Positions 53,238-64,000 of a stretch of 64,000 bases of DNA are shown piece after piece. The notes under the pieces were generated by a model. That model did not search any database and had not been told where the DNA came from. It worked only from the letters and a program-made list of their open reading frames with translations. The stretch is from positions 4,530,000 through 4,593,999 of the forward strand of contig NW_027460346.1 of the NCBI RefSeq assembly GCF_050947875.1, in the 5' to 3' direction. Every line of letters starts with the position of its first letter. Positions within the stretch are counted from its first letter, which is position 1. The translations under genes were made by a program, and so were the position numbers. Origin of the DNA: Dermacentor variabilis. Lineage: Eukaryota > Arthropoda > Arachnida > Ixodida > Ixodidae.

Positions 53238-53945
53238 CAGGCTCACGGGGGCAGGTTATTCGTTTAGTATCTCTGGCACAATGTTTGCTCAAGGAAATCG
53301 GAACCAGGGCACCATTATCTGGGAAGGAGCCTTGCAGTCCAATCACACGAGAAAAGATGGTGGTGATGCCGGACATCCAATCGATCGCGCACCGAGTTAA
53401 GAAAATTGGTAAGAGATGCGATGTAACAGTGGTGTTTTCCGCACTGGAAAAATTACTGAGCATGCGTGCAAAGGTAAACCCAGGTGCCGCACATAAAGGA
53501 GGCTGTGAAACACAACACAGACAATAGTTCGTCGATTTCACTAAGGGAGTGGTATATTCTATTCCACTTCAGTGCGGCAGAAGGTATATCGGACAGACTG
53601 GAAGATGTTTGAATGAAATGTTAAAGGAGCATGACTATAACGTTTCGAAAGCAGTCACCGGACACCTTGGGATACATTGTAGAGATTGCGGATGTCAGCC
53701 ATTCTTTAAGAAATGCAAGATTGTGAGCAAATATGGCAGCCAAGTGACTGGAGAAATAATCGAAGCCGCTGAGATTGCACCTTTGGGAAGTATGTGCGTG
53801 AGCATGCCATCAATCTCCCTCAGTGCAAAGGAAATAGATTTCCTCACGCGCTAATCTGGAATTTTGTGTCGTGGTCGCTTTTCTGCGTTGTCAAAAATGA
53901 TCAGATGACGAAGCTGGCTTCGCATTGGTGGATAGCCATGTTTAA
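53238..53945 (+). pseudogene. Penelope-like element, plus-strand 5'-truncated copy (GIY-YIG part)
   Basis: Starts at the RLTGAGYSF segment, continues LLKEIGTRAP, MVVMPDIQSIAHRVKKIGKR and VFSALEKLL, and has one stop at about 53524. The GIY-YIG domain is then open at 53549-53854: VYSIPLQCGRRYIGQTGRC, HLGIHCRDCGC, then IIEAAEI and SAKEIDFLTR before a stop. It forms an inverted pair with the minus-strand copy's 3' half (about 51800-52470). Confidence 0.87.
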
Positions 53946-54796
53946 GCTGGCGTGCGAGCGTACTGTATGTTGTGTTGCTATGTGGCTTAGAAGGGTTAGT
54001 GGCTCTCACGCCCATTTCTCAGGATGGAACCACTCTAATGCAGTAAATTAAGACTCGCTTTTTACGGCAAGAACAAGAAAAAGTATGCAAGGGTGAAATT
54101 AGCAGCGCATCTCCCCCTCCGTCTCCCCCACCCCCACTTCTATATACACTTCCAGGACCACTGACCGGTATAATGTTGCCTTTCCTCAATGATCTCGCGT
54201 AACCCACTCTGGCGTATCAGCCATAAATCGAGCGGTGAAAGGGTTAAAAAAATAAGAATACTAATTTTGAGGAATATGATTTCAATAAAATCTGGTAATA
54301 GTAACATGTGTGAATTAATGTGTATGCGATATATATGTAAACTCTATTGTCTCTACATAGTGCAGAATAGTAAATTTGAATTGCAAAACAAAAATGGAAT
54401 GGAAAACTTTTGCGTCGAATTCTTATTGTCTCGCGCCGAAAATTGCAGAAGGTGTCAGAAACATTCGCGTAGGTAAAACCCAGTTCGGTAGCACCACAGG
54501 AGAAGACCACTGTGAGAGCCAACGACAAGCGAAGTTTTGCGCTATGGTTCTTGCAGCAATAGTTTTCTTTGAACTTTATAAACGACGACATGCTAAAAAG
54601 AAATGTTCTAGCGATTCACTTTCGTTGCAGAAGTGACACAATAGAAAGTTGTAGCTCAGCGGGTTTACGGGCCAGCAGGCCAGCCGAGACGCCACTGCGC
54701 GCAAGGGGTGGCCAGCGTGTTTCAGGAGCGGGCCGCTGGCTCATCTCCCCAGCGGAGCGAGCGCAGCGGATCAGGGTCCACCCGCACGAACAGCGC
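53946..54796. other. Spacer left of the Myb/SANT-like exon
   Basis: No gene recognised. GC content rises after 54650 just upstream of the ATG at 54797, as in a promoter or 5' UTR. Confidence 0.4.
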
Positions 54797-54952
54797 CATG
54801 TCTTCGGCCTCGTCTGCAGACGCGGCGCTCGCTCGCCTGCAGGCGAAAAAGCCTCGGAGGTGTTTCACCACTGAAGAGGACCTCTGTATTCTGGTAGAGG
54901 TTGCAGCCGCGAGGCCGTTTGGCGACGATTTGAAGCGAATGACGGCGATCTA
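54797..54952 (+). pseudogene. Truncated Myb/SANT-like DNA-binding domain ORF
   Basis: ATG at 54797 (gccATGtct) leads MSSASSADAALARLQ, then RRCFTTEEDLCILVEVAAAR and FGDDLKRMTAI before a stop at 54952. The (F/Y)T.EEDL.LL.EV pattern is typical of Myb/SANT-like or MADF-type domains of transposon-linked and regulatory proteins. Only the first helix or two are present; a LINE remnant begins about 180 bases downstream, so the domain was probably cut by insertion or decay. Confidence 0.5.
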
Positions 54953-55129
54953 GAACCTGAAACGACGTTACTGATCTTTCTCAATTAAGTCCAACCTTGT
55001 GCGACAGGTGGCGCATAGCGAAGCGCTCAGCTCTTGAGAATTATGCTTGGGAAGGGTGCAACAGAACTGAGTCGGCAAGGAAGGGCGGGGGAGTCGGAAT
55101 GCTCAGCCATCAGGGAGCCAAACGGTATA
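54953..55129. other. Junction between the Myb/SANT-like fragment and the LINE
   Basis: Short unassigned sequence. Confidence 0.3.
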
Positions 55130-58030
55130 GAGTAAATTGATGATGTCAAGAGCACCTTTGGTGGTCAGAAACAATGATTGGAAAGAAACTTGGCTGGGCG
55201 TTACGTATATGTGGGCCGTAAACAATTGCACAGAGAAGAATAAAGAGTTTGTGGAATGCATAAGTGCTGATATTAAGGCTTTCGGGAATGATGCCGAAAT
55301 TATCCTGTTAGGTGACAAGAATGCCCGCATTCTGGATTTCGATGGCTATACAGACAACAACGGGTAGTCAATGCTAGACCTTCGTGAGCAACATAACCTC
55401 GTCATCGTGAATACAGGGCTTAAGTGTGAATGGTAGATCACGTGAGAAGTGGGAAACCGGCAATTTGACCATTGATTACTGTCTGATGACCGAATGAATT
55501 CATAATACGTTGAAAGAAAGTGTCATTGACGAGGGAGGGTATAGCAGCACAGGGAGTGACCATAAACGCATCATTTTGAAAATTGGATATGTAGTTGGGA
55601 AAGAGAGCAAATCGCCGAGAGTTGGAATATAGTGACCTACTAAGTGTAATAACGACAGAAATACCGAAAGAGGAACTACATGTTTGTTGGAAAGGAAAAA
55701 AGAAACCGAAAAGCTGATGGAATAGGCAGATACGAGAAGTGATTGCCGAACGATGAAAAGCATCCCGAGACCACAGGCAGGCAAAGCCGCAGTTGCCCCA
55801 GGATGTAGTAGCCAGTACATGGGAAATATACCGGGAAAAGAAGTCTGTGGTTCAAATACTGGTGCAAGAAAATATAGAAGGTGAAAGTGAACGTTGGTAG
55901 TGAGAAATACCTAAGAAAAAGAGGGCCGCACCAACAATATTTTGGGACCACATAAAACTATGAAACAGGAATTCAACAACAATACAACAACATATCCTAA
56001 ACGAAGACGGAAATAAACTGGAAGGGGAAACGGCATTAAATTACACCCGAAAACTAACAGCCGAATCTTTCTAAGGCAATTCCGAGGCTGTATTTGAAGA
56101 GAAAATAGAGCGTGAAAGAGAACCAGATAGAAAAGGAGCGGGTGCTGGCAATTTTCAACTGCATGGAAGAAAGCCAAAGAGAAAATTCCTAAGCGCACAG
56201 CCACAGAGCTATTTGAGGTTCCCGTTAGGTTGATTAATAAACTAGGACCAAAAAGGAAGCTATGGTGAGAGCATGAAAAAACTTTAAAAGATTGACCAAT
56301 ACCAGACAGTTGGCGACAAACTAGAATGAATTTAATTTATAAAGGTAAGGGGGAGAAAGATAGAATTCACTCGTATAGACCGCTGACCATTACATCCGTA
56401 ATATACAGGCTAGCAATGCAGGCAATCAAATTAAACCTGCAAGCATGGACAGAGAATAATGGCATTTTGGGAGAACTTCAGAATGGCTTCAGTATAGGTA
56501 GGCGTTTGGATGATAACATATTTGTTCTTACTCAGTGTATTCAAATATCAAGCGGAGAAAGCCGAGCGTTATATGTGACTTTCTTAGACATTACAGGAGC
56601 GTATGACAACGTAGACCGCAACATCTTGTGGAATATTCGGGAAGGGGAAGGCTTAGGTGGCGATTGTCTCCAGCTTTTGAGAGATTTACCTAGAAAAAGC
56701 CGTTTGCGTTGAATGGGAAGGGATGAGGAGCGATGAGAAAGTTGATATCAACAAGGGACTCACGCAGGGGTGCCATTTATCCCCACTGCTGTTTATGATG
56801 TACTTGGTGAGGACGGAGAGAGTGCTAGAAGGACGTAATATCGAGCTTAATCTCTTATACAAACAGGAGGGTACACTGGTAGAGCAGCAACTTCCAAGTT
56901 TATTTTATGCGGACGACATGTGTGGCTAGCTAACAAGCAGAGTGACTTGCAATGTCTGGCAAATATCTATGGACAGGAAGGCGAGAATTTAGGTTTGAAA
57001 TTTAGTGTTAGAAAATCAGGGGTTGTGCTATTCAATAAATACAATGAACAGACAGTGGCAATACAGGACCAGTAAATACCATCGTACGCGGATACACGAA
57101 GGTGATAGATATATGCAAGCATAGGAAAAAACAATAACAGTACAGGGGAAGACAAATACAGCCACAATGAAGCGCAGGAAGCTATAGGGATACAATAGGT
57201 ACGAGGTGCTCCAGGGTATGTGGAAAGGTGTAATGGTTTCAGGACTCACTTTTGGAAATGCGGTTGTTTGCCTGAAATCGTGAGTACAAGCAGGACTCTA
57301 TGGGAACCAAAGGTCAGTGGGACGCCTCGCATTGGGCGCACACGGGAAGACTATAAATGAAGCTGTGCAGGGTGATATGGGCTGGAGTGGTTTTGAAGCG
57401 GGGGAAGCTCAGATTAAAATTGATTATGAAGGACTCAGGAATATGGAAGAAAGTATATGGGCTGGGAGAGTGTTGAGCTATCTGTACAGAAAAAAAAACA
57501 TTGATTCACAGTGGAGGAAAAGAAATAGGAGTTTACCAGCAATATGCGGCCTGAAGGGTAAGTAACGCAGCAACAAATAACGTCAAGCGGAAGGTCAGAG
57601 AGGTTCAAATAATCTCATGGGTGGCGGCAATGGAAACGAGACCTGCCATGAGTAACTACTTAAGAAGAAAAAGCGAAAGTTGGAAAGAAGCAATTTATGA
57701 TAACTCAAACGGAATCACATTACTTTTCGAAGCGAGATCGGGATCCCTTAGAACATGCACCTACTTATAAAGCAAGATATAAGAAGGAAGAAGCATGTGC
57801 TTGCTGCCGTGAACCTAGGGAAACGATGGAGCATGTTTTATTACAATGTGAAGACATCTGCCCAGTGTTCGATTTAGGCAGCACTGGCCTGCTTGAAGCC
57901 CTTGGGTTCAGCGAGAGCAGGGGAAAAGTGAACATGTCCGCAATAGGGACTGGAAATTGGTGGCACTAGGTAAGCAACAAAAAACGGAGACGTACAAAAG
58001 CAAAGTTCACAATGTGGGGTAAGAAAATTT
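55130..58030 (+). pseudogene. Third LINE with APE-like endonuclease, RT and C-terminal zinc knuckle, broken
   Basis: 55137-55367 holds the endonuclease (GDKNARILDFDGYTDNNG, with the usual GDFNA as GDKNA). 56326-56712 is RT (HSYRPLTITSVIYRLAMQ, YVTFLDITGAYDNVDRNI). 56723-56929 has KGLTQGCHLSPLLFMMYL and the catalytic FYADD. 57317-57565 has GRLALGAHGKTINEAVQGDM. 57697-57969 ends in CACCREPRETMEHVLLQC, a CCHC-type motif usual after the RT in several LINE clades. Stops and frameshifts throughout. Clade not assigned. Confidence 0.85.
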
Positions 58031-59135
58031 GGTTGTGGGAGTTCATCGTGGTTTTTTTTAAACCTAGGTAGGGGACATTAGGCAGTATAACTGCATGTGC
58101 TTGGTGGCGCCACCCACCACGCCGTTACAAAGGTGACGCTCATAACATCCATCCATCTCTGAAGTTCCTAAATGTAATGACATCTCTCTCCTCCGCCTAC
58201 AACGGCGCTCCTTCTCTCGGCTCCACCCGGCCGCCGACAGTGGCGCCACCTAGGTCGGGTCCAGCTAGCAGACGCTCCCAACCTTCGCCCCCTTTGGCGC
58301 GCATTGCACTGCGCGTCTGAAGGATTTGGTTGTTGCGTTTGTGACAGGAGAGGTTCATGAATGAGTTACTACAATAACTGCTGGTACCCACGTTGCACTG
58401 CTGTGTCGAAGCTCCTTCCACTGGGATCACTTCGATTAAGGCGTCAACGGTAGAGCGGGTGCGCGCAAATGAGCTAACGGAGTGTTCTTTCTCGAGCGGC
58501 GCCTTGTTATCAGCTTCATTTGAACTTCAACGCCCGCAAGCGAAATTGGAACAACGTACGCTTTGTATGTGGATCTTTACCTTTTACTTTTTAAAAATAC
58601 AGACGTGGGGTCTAGGCTTTATATGAACCGATGGTGCACGGTGTACTACTTCCATGATACATTCTGTCAAAGGCGCGTTTGCTCGTACTACAAAAAGGGT
58701 GGGTAATGTATCTGGCCTTAATTTCTTGATGCATTAATTCCGAAGGACTGGGCGTTCACATTGGTATTCGGTGAAGTGATGCTAAGATGAATAAACTACG
58801 ATTGTGTGTGGCACGCCTCTTTGAGAAATAATACAGGGCACGGAAGAAAATATACACCATGACATTTCCCAAATAATTTCGAAATTAAGAGCTGTTGCTA
58901 TGTCAGCCCGCCATGTGCACGGCCATAACGATTTTAGCAACGTCGAAAATGGTCTGGGTCATTGCGCGCCCCTTCGTTAGAGGTTTCTTTTAGCCGACCT
59001 GTCCGCGTTAAAGATGTTTCAGGTAGCTTAGATTTGCACATCTTCGAACCCAATATAATTTCGGCTGTGTTTAGCGGATGCCTGCATTGTGATTTATTAT
59101 ACGCGCAGATACGGCATACTCAAGATATAGCTGCC

Positions 59136-59159
59136 GTTACTGTGCCTAGGCACAGTAAC
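59136..59159. repeat. 24-bp perfect palindrome
   Basis: gttactgtgcct followed directly by its reverse complement. Confidence 0.92.
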
Positions 59160-59920
59160 TGCCGACGTTGGTAATAATCCCGCAAATACGAATACGTGCA
59201 CCAATGCGCGCTACATAAAAGTTAGACTTGCACCACGAGTAGTATGAACAGCGGGGGGCGCAAACGACGAGAACCGCCGTTTTACTCCCGAGTTCGTCAG
59301 CTGAGTTCAACTAAAAAAAGAAAGAAAAAGTCTAGCAATGCCCGTCACTTCAGTCTGCAATACGCGTCACTGAACGGCGGTTCGAACTCACATATGAAGG
59401 GCAACTTACGTGTCTGAGCGCAGCAATGGTTGCAACTAAAATAAAACGAAACGAGTGCGCCAAGCAATGTGCGCAACATCATAATAAAGCCTGGCGAACC
59501 AGAAGCGCCAACGGCGAGGCTCAGACAACATGAAGCCCGACTTCGTAGCACTAAGTGAACGTTTCCAACTACAACCATGCCGAACGTTATTTGGTGCGAA
59601 GAAAGCCTGCAGACGCTCGCGCTTCTCACCAAATCGTCCGAAAAAATATGAGTGACTTCTGATGAACGGCCACATTCCTCACAAAGGCGCGTGTCTCGCG
59701 CATTTTCAAAGTTTGCACGGTCGATTGTGTGCAGCGAAATGCTTCGGCGAGCCGCGTTGCTTCTTCCGGATAGAATAATGAAAAGTATTTTTCCCCTAGC
59801 CTCCTCGCTTGTTGCACCCATAAGCACAACCTAGGCAACGCCGCAATACGTTAACGGCGCCAGAGCTAGCGAAACGCTTCCCGCTAAAACTCCACCGCCA
59901 GAAACCAACCATAGCGCGAT

Positions 59921-59952
59921 TTCGATACCCGGAAATGGCGCCGGGTATCGAA
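59921..59952. repeat. 12-bp inverted repeat with 8-base loop
   Basis: ttcgatacccgg (59921-59932) pairs with ccgggtatcgaa (59941-59952). Confidence 0.88.
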
Positions 59953-60120
59953 AAAAGGGCGCGCAAGCACGTGACCATGGCGCTTCCATCAATACGAAGG
60001 TCGACTCTCCGGAAGCGTGGCAGGCGAAATAGAGAGCGGCAAAGTTCCGAGGAAGTCCTTATTTTTAAAGGAAAGCTTTCTTTGCCTCTTCCTTCGACTT
60101 TCCCACTGCTGCTGCTGCCA

Positions 60121-60352
60121 CCCGCCGTGGTTGCTCAGTGGCCATGGTGTTAGGCTGCTGAGCACGAGGTCGCGGGATCGAATCCCGGCCATGGCGGCCG
60201 CATTTCGATGGAGGCGAAATGCGAAATCACCCGTGTACTTAGATTTAGGTGCACGTTAAAGATGCCCAGGTGGTCGAAATTTTCGGAATCATCCACTACG
60301 GCGTGCCTCATAATCAGAAAGTGGTTTTGGCACGTTAAACCCCATAATTTGT
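60121..60352 (+). mobile_element. tRNA-derived SINE (Ruka-like)
   Basis: Head cccgccgtggttgctcagtg, B box gcgggatcgaatcccggcc, tail ggcacgttaaaccccataat. An approximate target duplication (cactgctgctgc before, cactgctgcagc after) flanks it. Confidence 0.95.
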
Positions 60353-60464
60353 GTTTCACTGCTGCAGCAAAGCACGCCGCGTCGGAGGGGGAGAGGGTGG
60401 TTCAGAGCGTGTGTTTACATGACAGGGGCGAGTTAGAGAGAAAAAGCGATGCTCGAAACATCAT
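60353..60464. other. Short spacer
   Basis: Nothing recognised. Confidence 0.3.
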
Positions 60465-60578
60465 GATCAAAAATAACGTACAGCGCAAAGGACAAGGACA
60501 GCGATAGACGACATACACAGCGCTGTGTATGTCGTCTATCGCTGTGCTTGTCCTTTGCGCTGTACGTTATTTTTGATC
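60465..60578. repeat. 114-bp near-perfect palindrome, no spacer
   Basis: Centre between 60521 and 60522. The 57-bp arms match with one visible mismatch (aaggacaagg against its partner). Ends are gatcaaaaataacgtacagc and its complement. Confidence 0.95.
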
Positions 60579-60896
60579 GTGAATTAGCAACTAGCCCAAG
60601 CAACCACGCTAGAAACTTGTTTTCAGCCCACCGCGTCGAATGTGCACAATACCTTCTGGACCCCCTGGCCGTCGTCAGTATAGTCGCTTGACAGCTATAA
60701 TTGTCCGTGACTCACTACAGAAGCATTGCAGAAACTGCAGCGCCTCCCGTTCTACTAACGTGAGAGTCCAGAGGGGACGTTCTGCTGTAGAACTGTATGG
60801 GGAAGGCAAGAGAAGAGGCAGTTCCAATACTGGAGTGGCGAGGGGGGGAGATGTGAGAAGGCAGCAGAACTGATAGTTGGGCGAGTTAGTACGAAT
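60579..60896. other. Spacer between two palindromes
   Basis: No gene recognised. Confidence 0.35.
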
Positions 60897-61005
60897 TCAT
60901 AGTGAAATATTTAGCGCGCACAATTGACAAGGACAGAGTGAAGCACTCGTGTGTCCCCCTTCACTGTGTCCTTGTCAATTGTGCGCGCAAAATATTTTAC
61001 TATGA
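60897..61005. repeat. Inverted repeat, 47-bp arms with 15-bp loop
   Basis: Arms 60897-60943 and 60959-61005 pair with few mismatches; each contains attgacaaggacag or its complement. The GACAAGGACAG core is shared with the palindrome at 60465. Confidence 0.92.
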
Positions 61006-63060
61006 GTGAGAAGGCAAGCAACACTACTACTATAGGACGGCAGTTGCGGGAAAACTGGATAAGCTTAAGTTCAAGGTACGGAACAATACGTTGCTCATAT
61101 TTCTGAAAAATAAACCCCATGCAAATATGCCGAGCGGACAAACTACGCAGGGCGTGCAGAAGTAGAGCAGCATTAATTAAAGCGCATCGCAGGGTCCGGC
61201 GCTCGCTCATTTGTACCATGTGTCCCGAATCGCCGCATGCGGCAAGTCGCACACGACGCGCCGTACGACATATCGCACGGAAAATCGCACCATGTGTTTC
61301 GCTCTTTACAGCGGCTTATTAAACCTATCGGACAAAGGTGGACATGTTATGGGTCTAATATAATTTTCAAACACACACACATACCCACAAATAAAAAAAA
61401 ATCTTGAAGGCACCGTAAACGTGGCCACTGACATTGAAAAACTGAGTCCGACTCACTATTGAAAGCGCACTGAGATGTCCTCTGTAGGAATGCGTAGATA
61501 TTCAGAAAGGTTCGCACTGGTAGGATATTACGGGCCAATGATGATATTCTAATTCTTATTTTACTTTTCCATATTCTTCTGTGGTATGTGCTGCTATCCG
61601 GATACATTATCACTATATATGATCGGTTGGTCATCAGAAGGCAAATTGGTAGGGACAAAATCGTACGGAAAATAAGATAACCACATTAACTCGACTATAG
61701 GCCTGATTCACAGGTCGTTGTCCGTATTAATTTTGTTTTTTTCGTATTCACTAAGTCGTCTTTCTTTTTCTTTTCTTCTGCGGTAAAAATCGTCCGGACA
61801 GCTTTGTTACCACTACGCCTTCTCATTCGTGCTAAAAATGAAAACGTTGTCAGGTTAAACTACTACTTGGCTATCGAAACGTGAAACAGTCGACGAAAAT
61901 AGCAGGCTTGAGCCACCGAAGTGAACCCTGCCTTTAGTAGGAAGCACTTACATTGATGGGCAGACCGATCCGAGCTTAGAGCAGCAGGAACTGCACTGTC
62001 TTGCTTGCTTGCTTTCTGTCCATGGAATGCCCGTCGTGTTCGTCTTCTTTACTTTCCCTGCGCGAAGTAGCGCAGACCCACTATTGGTGCTTCGCCGACG
62101 TTAGGATCGACCTATCAGGTTTGAGAAGCATTCAAACGCGCTTACCCATGCCAACATAATGGCCCTCTTCTCCGAATGGACGACAGCTGACAAAAAAGGA
62201 GAGAAGAAAACTAAAAGGCATGAAAACTTCCCCCTGCCCCACCGCTCTCCAGAAGCTGACACAAGAGGGGAGACAAAGCAAGACAAACCGCAATGCAGCA
62301 ACGCCCCCCCCCCCCCCCCCTCTGCGCTATCCACAAGCTGACACAAAAGGGTGGACGGGGAAAAGGACTTCTACTTTCACATTCTCCGAAAGAAGACCGC
62401 GCCGACAACAGGATCGCCAGTGAGAAGCTGGCCCACGTGTTAATAGGTCCGCTCCAGACTCGGGAGGTGGCGAATGGAAGTGCTCTTCGGGGCTCCGTGG
62501 CGGCGACGAAATCATAAGTTTTTGTTCATGCTTTGAGCTTGCTTCTGTTTTTTATTTGCATTTCTTCCCTTTTAAATAGTAATTGGGTGGTTTTCTTTTC
62601 CTTTCCTTTTTTTTTTGTCTCTTGCATTTCTGGTACGCGGGTGGGCTTCGTGTACATTTGTTTTGCAGAATGGTTAGAGCATCCTTTCATGCCACGTGCT
62701 CCAACACGTGTAGCCGAGTGGGACGTTGAGTGTTTGTAGTCTTTAAATGGTAGCTTGGAAGTGGCAAGAGATATAGTTATTAGTGGTTTTACTGTGCGTG
62801 TTTTGGTAGGAAAGTGAGAACGTGGCCGCGTGGTTGAGCGCGTGCGACAGCGTGTCATACCTTCGGTCTCCCCGGCATTGATTATTTTTGAAACAGTGGT
62901 GAGAGTTGCTTTGCGACATTTTGAGTATTTGGATCCTGTGCGTATCGGTCTTTGCTAAAAGGCACGCGCTCTGCATTGATATAGTATTATAGTATTTGCA
63001 TCAGTAGTAGCATTATTATAGTATTCTAATATTTGCAAAAAGCCATGCAATACATGGCGA
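61006..63060. other. Spacer, no recognised gene; C-rich run
   Basis: Contains a poly-C run near 62305-62321 between two imperfect copies of agctgacacaa(g/a)agg (about 62253 and 62337), and a T-rich stretch near 62590-62620. No domain recognised. Confidence 0.4.
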
Positions 63061-63079
63061 GAAACACGGGAAGCAAGCA

Positions 63080-63390
63080 GTGCGCGGGGTTCCCTCAAGG
63101 CAGATGAGGAGACGGATGAGAAAGGGGAGGGAATCGAATCAACCGGCATAGAATGTGAAGTCGATACTAGGCTGCAGAAAATGGAAGCTTTCCGGGAAGA
63201 GCTTCTCAAACAGGTGCAAGAGCTAAAAATGAGCTAAACAGGGAGCGTGATGCACGGAAGGTAGTTGAAAAGAGAGTTAAAGCAGCCGAGGAAAAGCTGA
63301 ACAGGGCCGCCCTTGGGAACGAGAATCTGCGTGACAAATGTAACGCAGACCCCCGACGCGACAGTGGAATGCATGCAGTGTGATGAAGGG
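63080..63390 (+). pseudogene. Coiled-coil fragment just upstream of an LTR
   Basis: A Glu/Lys-rich frame (KMEAFREELLKQVQELK, about 63178-63228) continues after a frameshift as LNRERDARKVVEKRVKAAEE and KLNRAALGNENLRDKC. Heptad-like spacing suggests a coiled coil. It ends before a purine tract and an LTR-like start at 63410, so it may be the last coding part of another retroelement. Family unknown. Confidence 0.4.
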
Positions 63391-63409
63391 TTAGCTGGAA
63401 AGAGGGGAC

Positions 63410-64000
63410 TGTTAGGTATGGCCTGACGCCAAGGGCCATACGTCATCCCCTTCCCGTCTCAACGGGGACGGGCGCCGTGGGTGCGACGTCATCCCCTTCC
63501 CGTCTCAACGGTCGTGGCATCGGGCGTGCTTACCTGGTCGCTCAATCTACCCCCTGCGCCCGAGCCCACGAGCACCGGAGAGGTCATTCACTCTTCCGCT
63601 CCCCTCAGATTCGTCGAAAAGAGAATGGACTTCTCCTACCCGTGCCTGGTATTGCAGGAGGAGGGGCATTCTCTCTGTGCCTGTCGCGTGTCATCGACGC
63701 AAGCAAGATCCCGCCCACACCATTGTAAGAGAGCCTATTTAAGGGGCTCCGAATTGTATTTGTGATAGATACTTCATGCCATGTACTTCATACTTGTTAC
63801 TTCATTCTCCTCTTATTTCCTTTCAACTACCATGAAATAAAATAGTGCAAGTTTCGCACTAGCAAAACGTCGTCTCGTCCTTGCTGGGTCGCCATGGTCT
63901 ACCGGAGGCCTGCAGCTCGCCGACAACGCCACGCTACCCAATAAGGAATGTCGGTGGAGCTTCGAGAGACAGGTCGCTTGCAGTGGGATCGCCTTCAAAT
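63410..64000 (+). repeat. LTR of another retroelement, running off the window
   Basis: After the purine tract ggaaagaggggac the sequence starts TGTTAGGTATGGCC. U3 has a 25-bp block, cgtcatccccttcccgtctc..., at 63442 and 63487. A weak TATA-like gcctatttaagggg is near 63736 and AATAAA at 63836-63841. The right end is not in view, so it may be a 3' LTR or a solo LTR. Confidence 0.5.

Larger units (their letters stand above)
58031..60120. other. Spacer, no recognised gene; small palindromes
   Basis: GC-rich at 58180-58310 and 59800-60000. A minus-strand frame at 59345-59827 has no recognised domain. Two short palindromes are listed separately. Confidence 0.4.

Noticed and set aside
59345..59827. 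160-codon minus-strand frame as a host gene
   Set aside because: No family motif, overlapped by other comparable frames, no supporting signals.

Overview
The window looks like repeat-dominated nuclear DNA of a hard tick (Ixodida), probably a metastriate species. The grounds are several copies of a tRNA-derived SINE that matches what I remember of the ixodid Ruka family, Penelope-like GIY-YIG retroelements, CR1/L2-type and RTE-type LINE remnants, Ty3/gypsy elements and AT-rich intronless spacers. Species assignment is inference. Almost everything recognisable is mobile DNA. The only convincing intact host-type gene is an intronless F-box/LRR-like gene at 47733-49547 (-), with a broken paralogue at 10074-11903 (-).

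The most notable content is two closely related same-strand LTR retrotransposons. Copy A (1-4905) is cut by the left edge of the window. Copy B (15865-22674) is complete: 758-bp LTRs that differ at one position by eye, TG...CA ends, a perfect 5-bp target duplication (GTGTT), and one uninterrupted 1484-codon gag-pol frame. Pol has Ty3/gypsy-type domains, but integrase lies upstream of reverse transcriptase and RNase H, which is Ty1/copia-like order. The capsid C-terminal part resembles a vertebrate SCAN domain. Both traits are known for Gmr1-like elements, described mainly from deuterostomes, so an apparently young arthropod relative is the best candidate here for something under-described.

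Layout: 1-4905 copy A; 4906-15859 spacer with a LINE 3' tail, microsatellites, two SINEs and the F-box pseudogene; 15865-22674 copy B; 22759-24219 a TTAA-flanked piggyBac-like non-autonomous element; 25300-44082 a decayed conventional gypsy element that holds a stack of later insertions. These are a SINE at 27139-27376, a 13.6-kb element with short terminal inverted repeats at 27448-41011, and an RTE-like LINE at 42075-43945. The 13.6-kb insertion itself contains a diverged Penelope GIY-YIG fragment, a long inverted repeat, a second TIR element, two SINEs and a GC-rich candidate first exon with a splice donor.

From 44083 to 64000 come a candidate RFX X-box, the F-box gene, a dead CR1-like LINE, two Penelope-like copies in inverted orientation, a truncated Myb/SANT-like exon, a third LINE, another SINE, two striking palindromes and an LTR running off the right edge. 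No rRNA, true tRNA gene, CRISPR array or bacterial feature was seen. All boundaries are by eye, without alignment software or database searches.
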